Part shown: piece by piece, positions 1-6,460 of the stretch
Layout of the letters: the number at the start of each line of letters is the position of its first letter
Numbering within the stretch: position 1 is the first letter of the stretch
Assembly (NCBI GenBank): GCA_026389735.1
Contig: JAPLHH010000178.1
Span: 1 to 9,683, forward strand
DNA length: 9,683 nucleotides
Reading direction: 5' to 3'
Source of the DNA: Chloroflexota bacterium
GTDB lineage: Bacteria; Chloroflexota; Dehalococcoidia; GIF9; UBA5620
Program-made: the position numbers and the translations under genes
Notes under the pieces: model-generated
The model's input: only the letters and a program-made list of their open reading frames with translations
Told to the model about the DNA's origin: nothing
The model's database searches: none

Positions 1-578
1 GGCTAATGCCTCTTCTCGGACTGGCTGGCGCCGCCATCTTCCTTATCTCGGTTTTCCCGATACCGGTGCCCGTTGCAGGAAGCTGCTCCCACCCCTGTGG
101 CACACCCATGGCGGCAATTCTAGTGGGGCCATTTATAAGCACCGTCCTGGGCGCAATTGCCTTACTTATCCAGGCACTATTTCTGGCACACGGCGGCTTC
201 AGCACCTGGGGGGCAAACATTGTTTCGATGGCTCTTGTCGGCTCTTTCGTCGGCTTTGGTGCCTTTGTCTTATTCCGCAGGTTTCATGCTCCGATATTTG
301 TGGCTGCTTTCGCCGCCGGACTCTTTGGTGACTGGGCGACCTATGCCACAACCGCTTTTGAGCTGTCCTCGGCCTTGCACGGTACTGGCTCATTGTGGAG
401 CATGTTCGGAGCCATTTGCATAGCTTTTGCTCCTACTCAGTTGCCGCTGGGCATTTTGGAAGGGTTATTCTCCGGGGGAGTAGTAACACTTGTCTATCAG
501 CGCCGACCCGAGCTGCTGTCTCGGATAATTCCGCAGGCTTTCGGGTCCATGCCCAGCACAGTAAAGGGAGGTAGCTAA
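1..578 (+). CDS. cbiM: Cobalt ECF transporter substrate-binding membrane protein CbiM, 5' truncated
   Basis: This is the substrate-capture (S) component of the CbiMNQO cobalt importer, an integral membrane protein. The reading frame is open to the window edge: a leucine codon at 3-5 precedes the first in-window ATG at 6, and family alignment places that Met inside the protein. The N-terminal part, which carries the Met-His metal-binding start typical of CbiM/NikM, is therefore missing. Seen here are a Ser-x-x-x-His-x-x-Gly-Thr-Pro segment (His at residue 29 counted from the Met at 6), followed by the hydrophobic stretch starting AAILVGPFIS and several further membrane segments, which is the normal CbiM order. 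Two cysteines sit at positions 27 and 31, flanking that His. The stop overlaps the next start by one base (TAATG). The transporter genes that follow support cobalt rather than nickel as the metal, although the metal cannot be read from this fragment alone. Confidence 0.93.
   Translation, partial: LMPLLGLAGAAIFLISVFPIPVPVAGSCSHPCGTPMAAILVGPFISTVLGAIALLIQALFLAHGGFSTWGANIVSMALVGSFVGFGAFVLFRRFHAPIFVAAFAAGLFGDWATYATTAFELSSALHGTGSLWSMFGAICIAFAPTQLPLGILEGLFSGGVVTLVYQRRPELLSRIIPQAFGSMPSTVKGGS
566..571 (+). promoter_or_regulatory. Ribosome binding site for the cbiN-like gene
   Basis: GGGAGG lies six bases before the ATG at 578 and inside the last codons of cbiM. It fixes the start of the small gene and suggests that its translation is coupled to cbiM. 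Confidence 0.75.
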
Positions 579-874
579 TGAAAAATCTAGGCAAAATAAT
601 ATCAATTAGCATTTTGACTATCATTGTGTGTCTGGCAATCGTTGGTTGGATAGTTCTCTCTAAACAGGCACCGGAAGGAGAGGAGGGCCCGTGGGGTGGA
701 GTCGATGTGAACGTGATAGAGAAGTATGCCTCTGATGCTGGCAGAGAAGCCAGGGAGCCCTTTATCAATACCGACAAAGGAGACATGCTGCTCTTTGTTT
801 TCGCCTTAGGTGGCGCTGTGGGTGGATTTGTCGCCGGCTACTACTGGAGAAGACTGGTGACGGAGAAGAGATAA
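578..874 (+). CDS. cbiN: CbiN-like cobalt transporter auxiliary membrane protein (divergent)
   Basis: A 98-residue protein between cbiM and cbiQ, the place normally held by CbiN, the small accessory subunit that helps CbiM load cobalt. It shows the CbiN plan: an N-terminal membrane segment (about residues 7-28), an external loop of about 40 residues, and a second membrane segment (about 70-89) ending in positively charged residues (Arg91, Arg92). The second segment keeps a CbiN-like pattern (LLF-x-FALGGAVGGF). The loop is poorly conserved: I do not see the Phe-x-Gly-Ala-Asp stretch or the Pro-Trp-Phe-x-Pro and Pro-Pro-Ser-Gly-Glu stretches that I expect in typical CbiN. The assignment rests on position, size and topology more than on sequence identity. 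It could be a lineage-specific replacement for CbiN. The start has a good ribosome binding site and overlaps the cbiM stop by one base. Confidence 0.72.
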   Translation: MKNLGKIISISILTIIVCLAIVGWIVLSKQAPEGEEGPWGGVDVNVIEKYASDAGREAREPFINTDKGDMLLFVFALGGAVGGFVAGYYWRRLVTEKR

Positions 875-905
875 ACAAACAGGAGAAGGGCACTCAGACG
901 AGTTA

Positions 906-1688
906 ATGTTTAATAAAGACGATATTTTTTCTGACGTCTATGCTCGCAAAGAGAACCTGGTAACCGGGATAGAGGCACGGACCAAGATAGCCTTTACCGT
1001 TATTGCCCTGGTGATTAACCTCTTGTCGCCAACCATCTATACTCCAATAGCCATCGCCATATTTTGTCTAGCCACTTTAGCGGCTATTGGAATACCTCCG
1101 AAACTGTTGATGCTAAGGCTAACCATGCCTCTGGCAATGGCTGCTGTAGTGCTGATTACACAGATATTCTTCTACGGCACTACCCCATTATTTACTATTC
1201 CCTTTTGGGGATTCCACCTGGTAGGTTATGAAGAGGGTTTAGCACATGGCTTTTTAATCATGTGTCGCGTGATAGGTGGTGTATCATTAATTCTCTTCTT
1301 AAGCATGTCCACCCCCGCCCATAGGCTGCTCCTGGCAGCTCGCTGGTTTAGGCTGCCTAAAGTTTTTATTGAGCTGACGCTGCTTATTTACCGCTACATC
1401 TTTGTCCTTATCGAAGAAGCAATATCTATAAAAGACGCCCAAAGGGTACGGCTGGGCTACCGCAACTGGCAGCACAGCATGAAGTCTGTCAGTGTACTGG
1501 GCGGAAGTCTTATCTTGCGCGCCTATGACCGGGCAGAGAGAGTCTTCGAGGCGATGACAGCGCGAGGTTACACCGGCACTATGACAATCAATTATACAGA
1601 ACATTTTAACAGGAAGGATTTCATGGCTGCCATTTGCCTGAGCACTGCTCTGGTAATTTTCTATCTTGTAGGACAGTTGAGAGTATGA
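906..1688 (+). CDS. cbiQ: Cobalt ECF transporter transmembrane coupling protein CbiQ (EcfT)
   Basis: This 260-residue inner-membrane protein joins the CbiO ATPase to CbiM and transmits ATP-driven movement. The N-terminal Glu-Ala-Arg-Thr-Lys segment (about residues 23-27) matches the usual Pro-Arg-x-Lys stretch before the first membrane helix. Hydrophobic helices follow (about 28-62, 70-92, 110-135, 155-170) with one more at the C-terminus (about 240-257). The coupling helices carry the two EcfT Ala-Arg-type motifs that contact the ATPase: Ala-Gln-Arg-Val-Arg-Leu-Gly at 178-184 and Ala-Met-Thr-Ala-Arg-Gly-Tyr at 216-222. Length is normal for the family. A 31-base gap follows the cbiN-like gene. 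The purine-rich AGGAGAAGGG (881-890) is further than usual from the ATG at 906, but no other start lies closer, so the start is somewhat less secure than its neighbours. The stop overlaps the cbiO start (GTATGA). Confidence 0.95.
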   Translation: MFNKDDIFSDVYARKENLVTGIEARTKIAFTVIALVINLLSPTIYTPIAIAIFCLATLAAIGIPPKLLMLRLTMPLAMAAVVLITQIFFYGTTPLFTIPFWGFHLVGYEEGLAHGFLIMCRVIGGVSLILFLSMSTPAHRLLLAARWFRLPKVFIELTLLIYRYIFVLIEEAISIKDAQRVRLGYRNWQHSMKSVSVLGGSLILRAYDRAERVFEAMTARGYTGTMTINYTEHFNRKDFMAAICLSTALVIFYLVGQLRV

Positions 1689-2578
1689 TAAAAACCGAAG
1701 CTTTGTCCTTTAGTTATGACGGTCATACGCAAGCTCTATGTGAAATCAATCTAGAGTTGAAAGATAGCGAATTTTTAGCCCTGTTGGGTGCTAATGGTTG
1801 CGGGAAGACCACCCTATTAAAGCACCTCAATGGCTTGTTAAAACCGTCCTCGGGCAAGGTCCTCCTGGATGACAAAGAGCTCCGTTTTTTTAAAGAGGAG
1901 GAGATTTTCAGGCAGGTAGGAATGGTTTTTCAGGACCCTAACGACCAACTTTTTGGTGCTACCGTGGGGCAGGATGTCGCCTTTGGTGCTGTAAATTTGG
2001 GACTAAAGCCGGACGAGGTGGCACAGAGGACTGCCGAGGCTTTGGAATTGGTGGGCGCCTCTGAGCTTCCCGAAAGAGCCATACACACCCTGAGTTTCGG
2101 TCAAAAAAGACGCGTGGCTATTGCTGGCGTCTTGGCTATGGAGCCAGAAATAATCTTGTTAGATGAACCCACAAGCGGCCTGGACCCCCGGGGTGTCAGT
2201 TCAATTATGCGTTTACTCAGGAAACTGAACAGGGAGCGGGGAACTGCTATGATAATAGCCACTCACGATGTTGAGCTGGTGCCCTTATTCTGCGACCGGG
2301 TTGCCATTATGAGCAAGGGCAGACTAATCGGGGAAAAAACACCCCAGGAGGTCTTTGCCGATGTCGATATGATTAGAAACGCGGAGTTAAGGCTGCCCCG
2401 AATAGCCCATCTCATCGAGATCTTGAAAAAAGAAGACAGGCTAAATTTTTCTGAGATTCCGCTGACAATTAGCATGGCAAGACGGGAGCTATTGAAATTG
2501 GTAGGGCGTCGGCACTTCGATAGAGAAAACAGACACAGTAGAGCCAGTGTGTCAGGAGAGCCCTTACATGACGTCTAG
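1685..2578 (+). CDS. cbiO: Cobalt ECF transporter ATP-binding protein CbiO
   Basis: ATPase subunit of the cobalt importer, on the cytoplasmic face, 297 residues from the ATG at 1685. All ABC ATPase motifs are present: Walker A GANGCGKTT (35-43), Q-loop Gln83 in MVFQDPNDQLF, signature LSFGQ (136-140), Walker B ending in Asp160-Glu161 (catalytic Glu), D-loop around Asp167, and switch His194. The signature has Phe where many transporters have Gly (LSGGQ), which is common in the ECF ATPase group. Beyond about residue 265 a charged C-terminal tail follows, a little longer than the roughly 270-280 residues of many CbiO proteins. A longer reading from 1634 is open, but its extra 17 residues lie within cbiQ and do not resemble the family. 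The start overlaps the cbiQ stop by four bases, with AGGA at 1670-1673. The end overlaps cbiD by 11 bases. Confidence 0.95.
   Translation: MIKTEALSFSYDGHTQALCEINLELKDSEFLALLGANGCGKTTLLKHLNGLLKPSSGKVLLDDKELRFFKEEEIFRQVGMVFQDPNDQLFGATVGQDVAFGAVNLGLKPDEVAQRTAEALELVGASELPERAIHTLSFGQKRRVAIAGVLAMEPEIILLDEPTSGLDPRGVSSIMRLLRKLNRERGTAMIIATHDVELVPLFCDRVAIMSKGRLIGEKTPQEVFADVDMIRNAELRLPRIAHLIEILKKEDRLNFSEIPLTISMARRELLKLVGRRHFDRENRHSRASVSGEPLHDV
2554..2558 (+). promoter_or_regulatory. Ribosome binding site deciding the cbiD start
   Basis: AGGAG sits nine bases before the ATG at 2568. This favours that ATG over an upstream in-frame GTG at 2547, which would precede the site. Confidence 0.7.
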
Positions 2579-3662
2579 ACGAAATAACCTGCCTTTACGC
2601 TCAGGTTATACTACCGGAGCCTGTGCTGCCGCGGCTGCCCGGGCGGCTACGATTGCGCTGCTAAAGCAAGAGGTAGTCAACCAAGTTCGGGTTGATCTCC
2701 CCGGTACAAACCAGGTCAATTTTAAGGTCAACCGATGTGTCTTTAACCGCAGTCAGGCATCGTGCTCAGTAATAAAAGATGCTGGTGATGACCCTGATGT
2801 TACCCATGGAGCTGAAATCTCGGCTATAGTTTCTTGGAAAGATGAGCCGGGCATCAATATCACTGGGGGGAAAGGAGTAGGGGTAGTGACCAAGCCTGGG
2901 CTTGAAATACAGGTAGGTATGGCAGCAATTAACCCGGTGCCACGACAGATGATCGAGCGTTCAGTGAGGGAAGTAGCGGGAAACAAGCTGGATAGCAAGG
3001 GTGTTCAGGTAACCATCTCTGTACCGGCCGGTGAGGAATTAGCTAAAAGAACGCTAAATCCCCGTCTAGGAATAACAAAAGGCATCTCAATTCTGGGTAC
3101 TACCGGGATTGTCATTCCCTATTCAGTTAATGCTTATACGACTTGTATTTCGCAGGCACTGGATGTAGCCGTGGCCTGTGGCTGCCGCCAAGTAGTACTG
3201 ACCACGGGTAGGCGAAGTGAAAAATTTGCCCAGAGTGAGCTGGCACTGGCTGAGGAGTGCTTCGTTCAAGCGGGAGACTTCATCGGCTATTCCCTGGGGG
3301 AATGTGCCAAGAGGCGTCTGGCTAAGGTGATTGTCTGGGGCATGATAGGCAAGATAAGCAAGCTTGCTGCCGGGCACCTCTATACTAATGTTAGCCATTC
3401 CAAGATGGATATCGGTTTCCTGGCTGGAGTGGCGGCAAGCTGTGGCGTACCAGATGAAATGGTCAAAGCTCTGCGCGGTGCGGTTACCGCCAATCATTTC
3501 CGCAAAATGCTGCCACCAGAACATAACAGAGAACTCTGTGAGCAACTCTGTCTACTGGCGGCAAAAAAATGCAGGGAAGAGGCTGGGGGGAAACTTGAGG
3601 TGGAGTGTATTATGACCAGCTATGACGGCATTATTCTGGGGAGGGCCAGTGCCAAAGGATAA
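2568..3662 (+). CDS. cbiD: Cobalt-precorrin-5B C1-methyltransferase CbiD
   Basis: Methylates C1 of the corrin ring in the anaerobic cobalamin route, using S-adenosylmethionine, to give cobalt-precorrin-6A. It acts in the cytoplasm. CbiD is not related to the other ring methyltransferases. The protein has 364 residues, a normal length. The hallmark N-terminal segment LRSGYTTGACAAAAARAA occupies residues 10-27. Further family-like stretches are the GGKGVGVVTKPGL segment near residue 102, the GITKGISILGTTGIV segment near 168, and the C-terminal half with GMIGKISKLAAG near 259. CbiD is a marker of the early cobalt, oxygen-independent pathway, so it helps place the whole operon. It overlaps cbiO by 11 bases upstream and cbiET by 14 bases downstream, implying translational coupling on both sides. 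Confidence 0.96.
   Translation: MTSRRNNLPLRSGYTTGACAAAAARAATIALLKQEVVNQVRVDLPGTNQVNFKVNRCVFNRSQASCSVIKDAGDDPDVTHGAEISAIVSWKDEPGINITGGKGVGVVTKPGLEIQVGMAAINPVPRQMIERSVREVAGNKLDSKGVQVTISVPAGEELAKRTLNPRLGITKGISILGTTGIVIPYSVNAYTTCISQALDVAVACGCRQVVLTTGRRSEKFAQSELALAEECFVQAGDFIGYSLGECAKRRLAKVIVWGMIGKISKLAAGHLYTNVSHSKMDIGFLAGVAASCGVPDEMVKALRGAVTANHFRKMLPPEHNRELCEQLCLLAAKKCREEAGGKLEVECIMTSYDGIILGRASAKG
3638..3645 (+). promoter_or_regulatory. Ribosome binding site deciding the GTG start of cbiET
   Basis: GGGGAGGG lies just before the GTG at 3649, with about four bases between the GGAGG core and the start. The upstream in-frame ATG at 3622 has no well-placed site; the nearest purine run (3597-3605) is about 16 bases away. 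Confidence 0.65.
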
Positions 3663-4905
3663 AGTCTACGTCATAGGGGTGGCACCAGATGGGGCTTCCA
3701 GCTTGCTCCCCGAAGCACGCCGACTGGTAAACCGGGCAGAGATAGTCCTTGGGGGCAAGCGTTTGCTTGATATGTTCCCTTCTCTAACTGGTGAGAAGAT
3801 TACCATTAAAAACAACCTGGCTGAAGTAACTGATTTAATTAAGAGAAACCTGGGGCATAAACGAATGGTCGTTCTGGCCTCGGGTGACCCTAACTTCTAC
3901 GGGATAGCCAGCTATCTAACGGCTAAACTGGGCAAGGATATTGTTGAGATAATACCCAACGTGAGTGCCATGCAGATGGCTTTTGCCCGCATCAAGGAAA
4001 GTTGGGAGGATGCCGTCTTTGCCAGTGTCCATTCCAGACCCATCGAGGATATTGTCGAGACAGTACGCTTAAACCATAAAATCGGTATATTCACCGATGA
4101 TGAGCACACCCCTGCCACGATCGCTAGGGTGTTACTAGAACACGGAGTCGATGGCTACCAGGCTTATGCCTGTCAAAACCTTGGTAGAAAAGATGAAAAG
4201 GTCATTGAAACCGATTTATATGGCTTACGCCAGACGGAGTGCTCTCCTCTCAACATCCTGATTTTGTTAAGAGTCCGGCAGAATACGCCAGCGGGTGCGT
4301 TTCGCCCTCGGTCGCTAGGGATACCTGATGAAGAATTCCATCAGCGAAGACCAAAACAAGGACTTATCACCAAACAGGAAGTCAGAGCAGTAAGCCTGGC
4401 AAAGATGCGTCTCACCGACGAGAGCGTGCTTTGGGATATCGGTGCCGGCTCGGGAGCGGTCTCTATCGAAGCCTCTTTTCTCACCAGAAAGGGGCGCATC
4501 TACGCCATAGAAAAGAACAATACAGATGTGGCCATAATCAAGAAAAACCTGCAGAAGTTTCATGTGCCCAATGTCGAAGTGGTTCACACCTTTGCCCCAG
4601 ATGGCTTAGACAAGTTGCCTGAGCCCACTGCTGCCTTTATCGGTGGTAGTGGTGGCAGAATGGAAGAAATACTAGACCTCATTTGCCGCAGGCTAAAGCC
4701 CGGTGGACGCATTGTCATCAACATCGTTGCACTAGAGAATCTGAGTGCAGCAGTCGATGCTCTCAAAGCAAGAGGCTTTGTGGCTGATGTGACCCTCGTC
4801 AATGTAGCGCGAAGCACCAGTGTAATAGAGCTTACCCGATTTGAAGCATTGAACCCGGTCTTTGTGGTCACTGGAGTACCACCACCGGGAAAGGTGGAAT
4901 TATGA
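3649..4905 (+). CDS. cbiET: Bifunctional cobalt-precorrin-7 C5-methyltransferase / C15-methyltransferase (decarboxylating), CbiE-CbiT fusion
   Basis: A 418-residue two-domain enzyme for late ring methylations. The CbiE part (about 1-210) methylates C5. It has the tetrapyrrole methylase fold, with the N-terminal loop GVAPDG at 10-15 and ASGDPNFYG at 77-85. The linker (about 220-250, GIPDEEFHQRRPKQGLITK) is the typical entrance to the CbiT part (about 235-418), which methylates C15 and decarboxylates the C12 acetate. CbiT is a Rossmann-type methyltransferase with the SAM-binding motif DIGAGSG at 263-269 and an acidic Glu after the next strand (IYAIEKNN). The same fusion is well known as CobL in the aerobic pathway and as CbiET in anaerobic ones; the neighbours here make it CbiET. 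GTG at 3649 is chosen because of the strong ribosome binding site and because homology begins at once (KVYVIG); ATG at 3622 is the alternative and adds nine residues. The start lies within the end of cbiD. Confidence 0.93.
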   Translation: MPKDKVYVIGVAPDGASSLLPEARRLVNRAEIVLGGKRLLDMFPSLTGEKITIKNNLAEVTDLIKRNLGHKRMVVLASGDPNFYGIASYLTAKLGKDIVEIIPNVSAMQMAFARIKESWEDAVFASVHSRPIEDIVETVRLNHKIGIFTDDEHTPATIARVLLEHGVDGYQAYACQNLGRKDEKVIETDLYGLRQTECSPLNILILLRVRQNTPAGAFRPRSLGIPDEEFHQRRPKQGLITKQEVRAVSLAKMRLTDESVLWDIGAGSGAVSIEASFLTRKGRIYAIEKNNTDVAIIKKNLQKFHVPNVEVVHTFAPDGLDKLPEPTAAFIGGSGGRMEEILDLICRRLKPGGRIVINIVALENLSAAVDALKARGFVADVTLVNVARSTSVIELTRFEALNPVFVVTGVPPPGKVEL

Positions 4906-4955
4906 GGAGTGCTTGCGCAATCCTTAGCCCGACGACTTTGAAGCGTAACTTATAA
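4902..4955 (+). other. Tiny ORF in the cbiET-cbiL gap (possible coupling ORF, uncertain)
   Basis: A 17-codon ORF opens with an ATGA overlap on the cbiET stop and ends at TAA (4953-4955), directly before the probable ribosome binding site of cbiL. The peptide (MRSACAILSPTTLKRNL) resembles nothing I recognise. It has no ribosome binding site of its own beyond what cbiET coding sequence offers. It may be chance, or it may carry ribosomes across the gap by termination-reinitiation. Listed because a comparable ORF fills the gap before cbiA. Confidence 0.2.
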
Positions 4956-4965
4956 AAGGGTGACG

Positions 4966-5700
4966 ATGTCCAACACAGCTCAGCATGGGAAGAAAAGTAT
5001 AGGACGCCTTTATGGCGTGGGGGTAGGGCCAGGTGACCCGGAACTCCTGACCTTACGAGCGTATCATCTCCTATCCCGAATACCGGTTATCTTCGTGCCA
5101 CTGAAAGACGAGAAAAGCATGAGCTACGCCAGGTCCGTTATTAAAAATCTGGTCAAAAAGTCGGAGGGAAAAGTTGTTGGAGTGGTTCTTCCGATGCTGA
5201 GAGATAAGGAGCAGCTGGCAGAGTATTGGCGCAAGGCAGCAGAGAGCATATGGCAGTATCTCAAGAAGGGAGAGGATTGTGCTTTCGTGAACATAGGTGA
5301 CCCTCTTCTTTATGGTACTTTCATTCATATACTGGAGACACTACAAAAGGGTCACCCGGAGATAGAAGTCGAGGTTATTCCTGGGATTTCCTCTATTAAT
5401 GCCGCCGCAGCCAGGGCTGTAGTTCCCCTCGCCAGCAACGATGAATGTATAGCCATAATATCGGGTAACCGTGAAGATAAGGTTATTAGAGAGATACTTG
5501 AGAATTTCGATACGGTAGTTTTTGTGAAAATGAATAGGGTGTTTGATAGGCTCCTCATTATCCTTGAGGAGCTGAACCTGATTGAAAAATGCATTTATGT
5601 CAGGAGATGCACTACTCAGGATGAAGAGATAATTTGGGACATCAGCAAGTTGAAAGGAGAAAAGGTCGATTATTTCTCTCTCCTGATAGTGCGGAAATAA
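4966..5700 (+). CDS. cbiL: Cobalt-factor II (precorrin-2) C20-methyltransferase CbiL
   Basis: Transfers a methyl group from S-adenosylmethionine to C20 of cobalt-sirohydrochlorin, the first methylation of the corrin-specific branch. It belongs to the tetrapyrrole methylase family: glycine-rich loop GVGVGPGDPELLT at residues 17-29, the IGDPLLYGT segment at 110-118, and the VIPGISSINAAAA segment near residue 136. The opening LYGVGVGPGDPELLTLRA is characteristic of CbiL/CobI, and 244 residues is a typical length. The ATG at 4966 is preferred: the in-frame GTG at 4960 would lie within the purine-rich AAAGGG (4955-4960) that probably serves as the ribosome binding site. A 60-base gap separates it from cbiET, one of only two sizeable gaps in the window. 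It is followed at a distance of one base by cbiF. Confidence 0.92.
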   Translation: MSNTAQHGKKSIGRLYGVGVGPGDPELLTLRAYHLLSRIPVIFVPLKDEKSMSYARSVIKNLVKKSEGKVVGVVLPMLRDKEQLAEYWRKAAESIWQYLKKGEDCAFVNIGDPLLYGTFIHILETLQKGHPEIEVEVIPGISSINAAAARAVVPLASNDECIAIISGNREDKVIREILENFDTVVFVKMNRVFDRLLIILEELNLIEKCIYVRRCTTQDEEIIWDISKLKGEKVDYFSLLIVRK

Positions 5701-5701
5701 T

Positions 5702-6460
5702 ATGGCGGTTCAAGTATATTTTATCGGTGTTGGCCCCGGTGACCCCGAACTGCTGACCATCAGGGCAAAAAATATCATTGAGCGGGCAGATGTCATTATT
5801 TACGCTGATTCGCTGATAAACCCTGAGGTGTGTTCATCTGCCCGTAAGGGAGCCGAGATTTACCCCAGTGCCTCGCTCAGTCTGGAGGAGATAACTGGCA
5901 TTATAGTAAACACGGTCAAGCAGGGGAAGGTTGTTGCCCGGCTGCAAAGCGGTGACCCCAGCATCTACGGAGCTATACAGGAGCAGATGACAACTCTGGA
6001 TGAGAAAGGAATAGCCTATGAGATTATACCAGGGGTAAGCTCCTTGTTTGCTGCTGCCGCTTCCTTAAAAACAGAGCTTACCGTACCTGAGCTTTCCCAG
6101 ACGGTCATCATTACCCGCATGGAGGGGAGAACGCCGGTTCCCGCTTTAGAGAATCTGAAGAGCCTGGCAGCGCACCAAGCCAGCATGGCAATTTTCCTGA
6201 GTGCATCCTTGATAGAAAAGGTTGTCGCTGAACTGCTTGCCGGGGGCTATCACCCCGACACTCCAGCGGCTGTAGTCTATCGGGCGACGTGGCAAGACGA
6301 ACTCGTGCTGCGAACTACCCTAAAGAACTTGGTGGAGCGCGTGAAGGCATCGGACATCCGGAAACAGGCGTTGATACTGGTAGGCACCTTTTTAAACTCC
6401 AAGGAAAAACACCTGCGCTCCAAGCTCTATAACCGAGGTTTTAAACGTGAATGTCGATAG
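5702..6460 (+). CDS. cbiF: Cobalt-precorrin-4 C11-methyltransferase CbiF
   Basis: Methylates C11 of cobalt-precorrin-4 to give cobalt-precorrin-5A, using S-adenosylmethionine. The 252-residue protein has the tetrapyrrole methylase signature GVGPGDPELLT (9-19), the YADSLINPE segment (34-42) that sets CbiF/CobM apart from its paralogues, and RLQSGDPSIYGA (80-91) with the second SAM-loop GDPSIYG. The segment IIPGVSSLFAAAA near residue 110 and PVALENLKSLA-like region near 143-152 also follow the family pattern. It begins one base after the cbiL stop. No strong ribosome binding site is visible (GCGGAA near 5691 is weak), so coupling to cbiL is likely. The last 14 bases overlap the cbiGH start. Confidence 0.95.
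   Translation: MAVQVYFIGVGPGDPELLTIRAKNIIERADVIIYADSLINPEVCSSARKGAEIYPSASLSLEEITGIIVNTVKQGKVVARLQSGDPSIYGAIQEQMTTLDEKGIAYEIIPGVSSLFAAAASLKTELTVPELSQTVIITRMEGRTPVPALENLKSLAAHQASMAIFLSASLIEKVVAELLAGGYHPDTPAAVVYRATWQDELVLRTTLKNLVERVKASDIRKQALILVGTFLNSKEKHLRSKLYNRGFKRECR

Noticed and set aside
1..60. Cobalamin riboswitch or promoter at the start of the operon
   Set aside because: Expected upstream of cbiM in such operons, but the window starts inside cbiM, so no leader is present to examine.
875..905. Possible regulatory gap between the cbiN-like gene and cbiQ
   Set aside because: Only 31 bases, holding a purine-rich stretch but no convincing promoter or hairpin.
4913..4920. Short palindrome TTGCGCAA in the cbiET-cbiL gap
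   Set aside because: Eight bases is too short to support an operator call, and no second copy or promoter elements are visible nearby.
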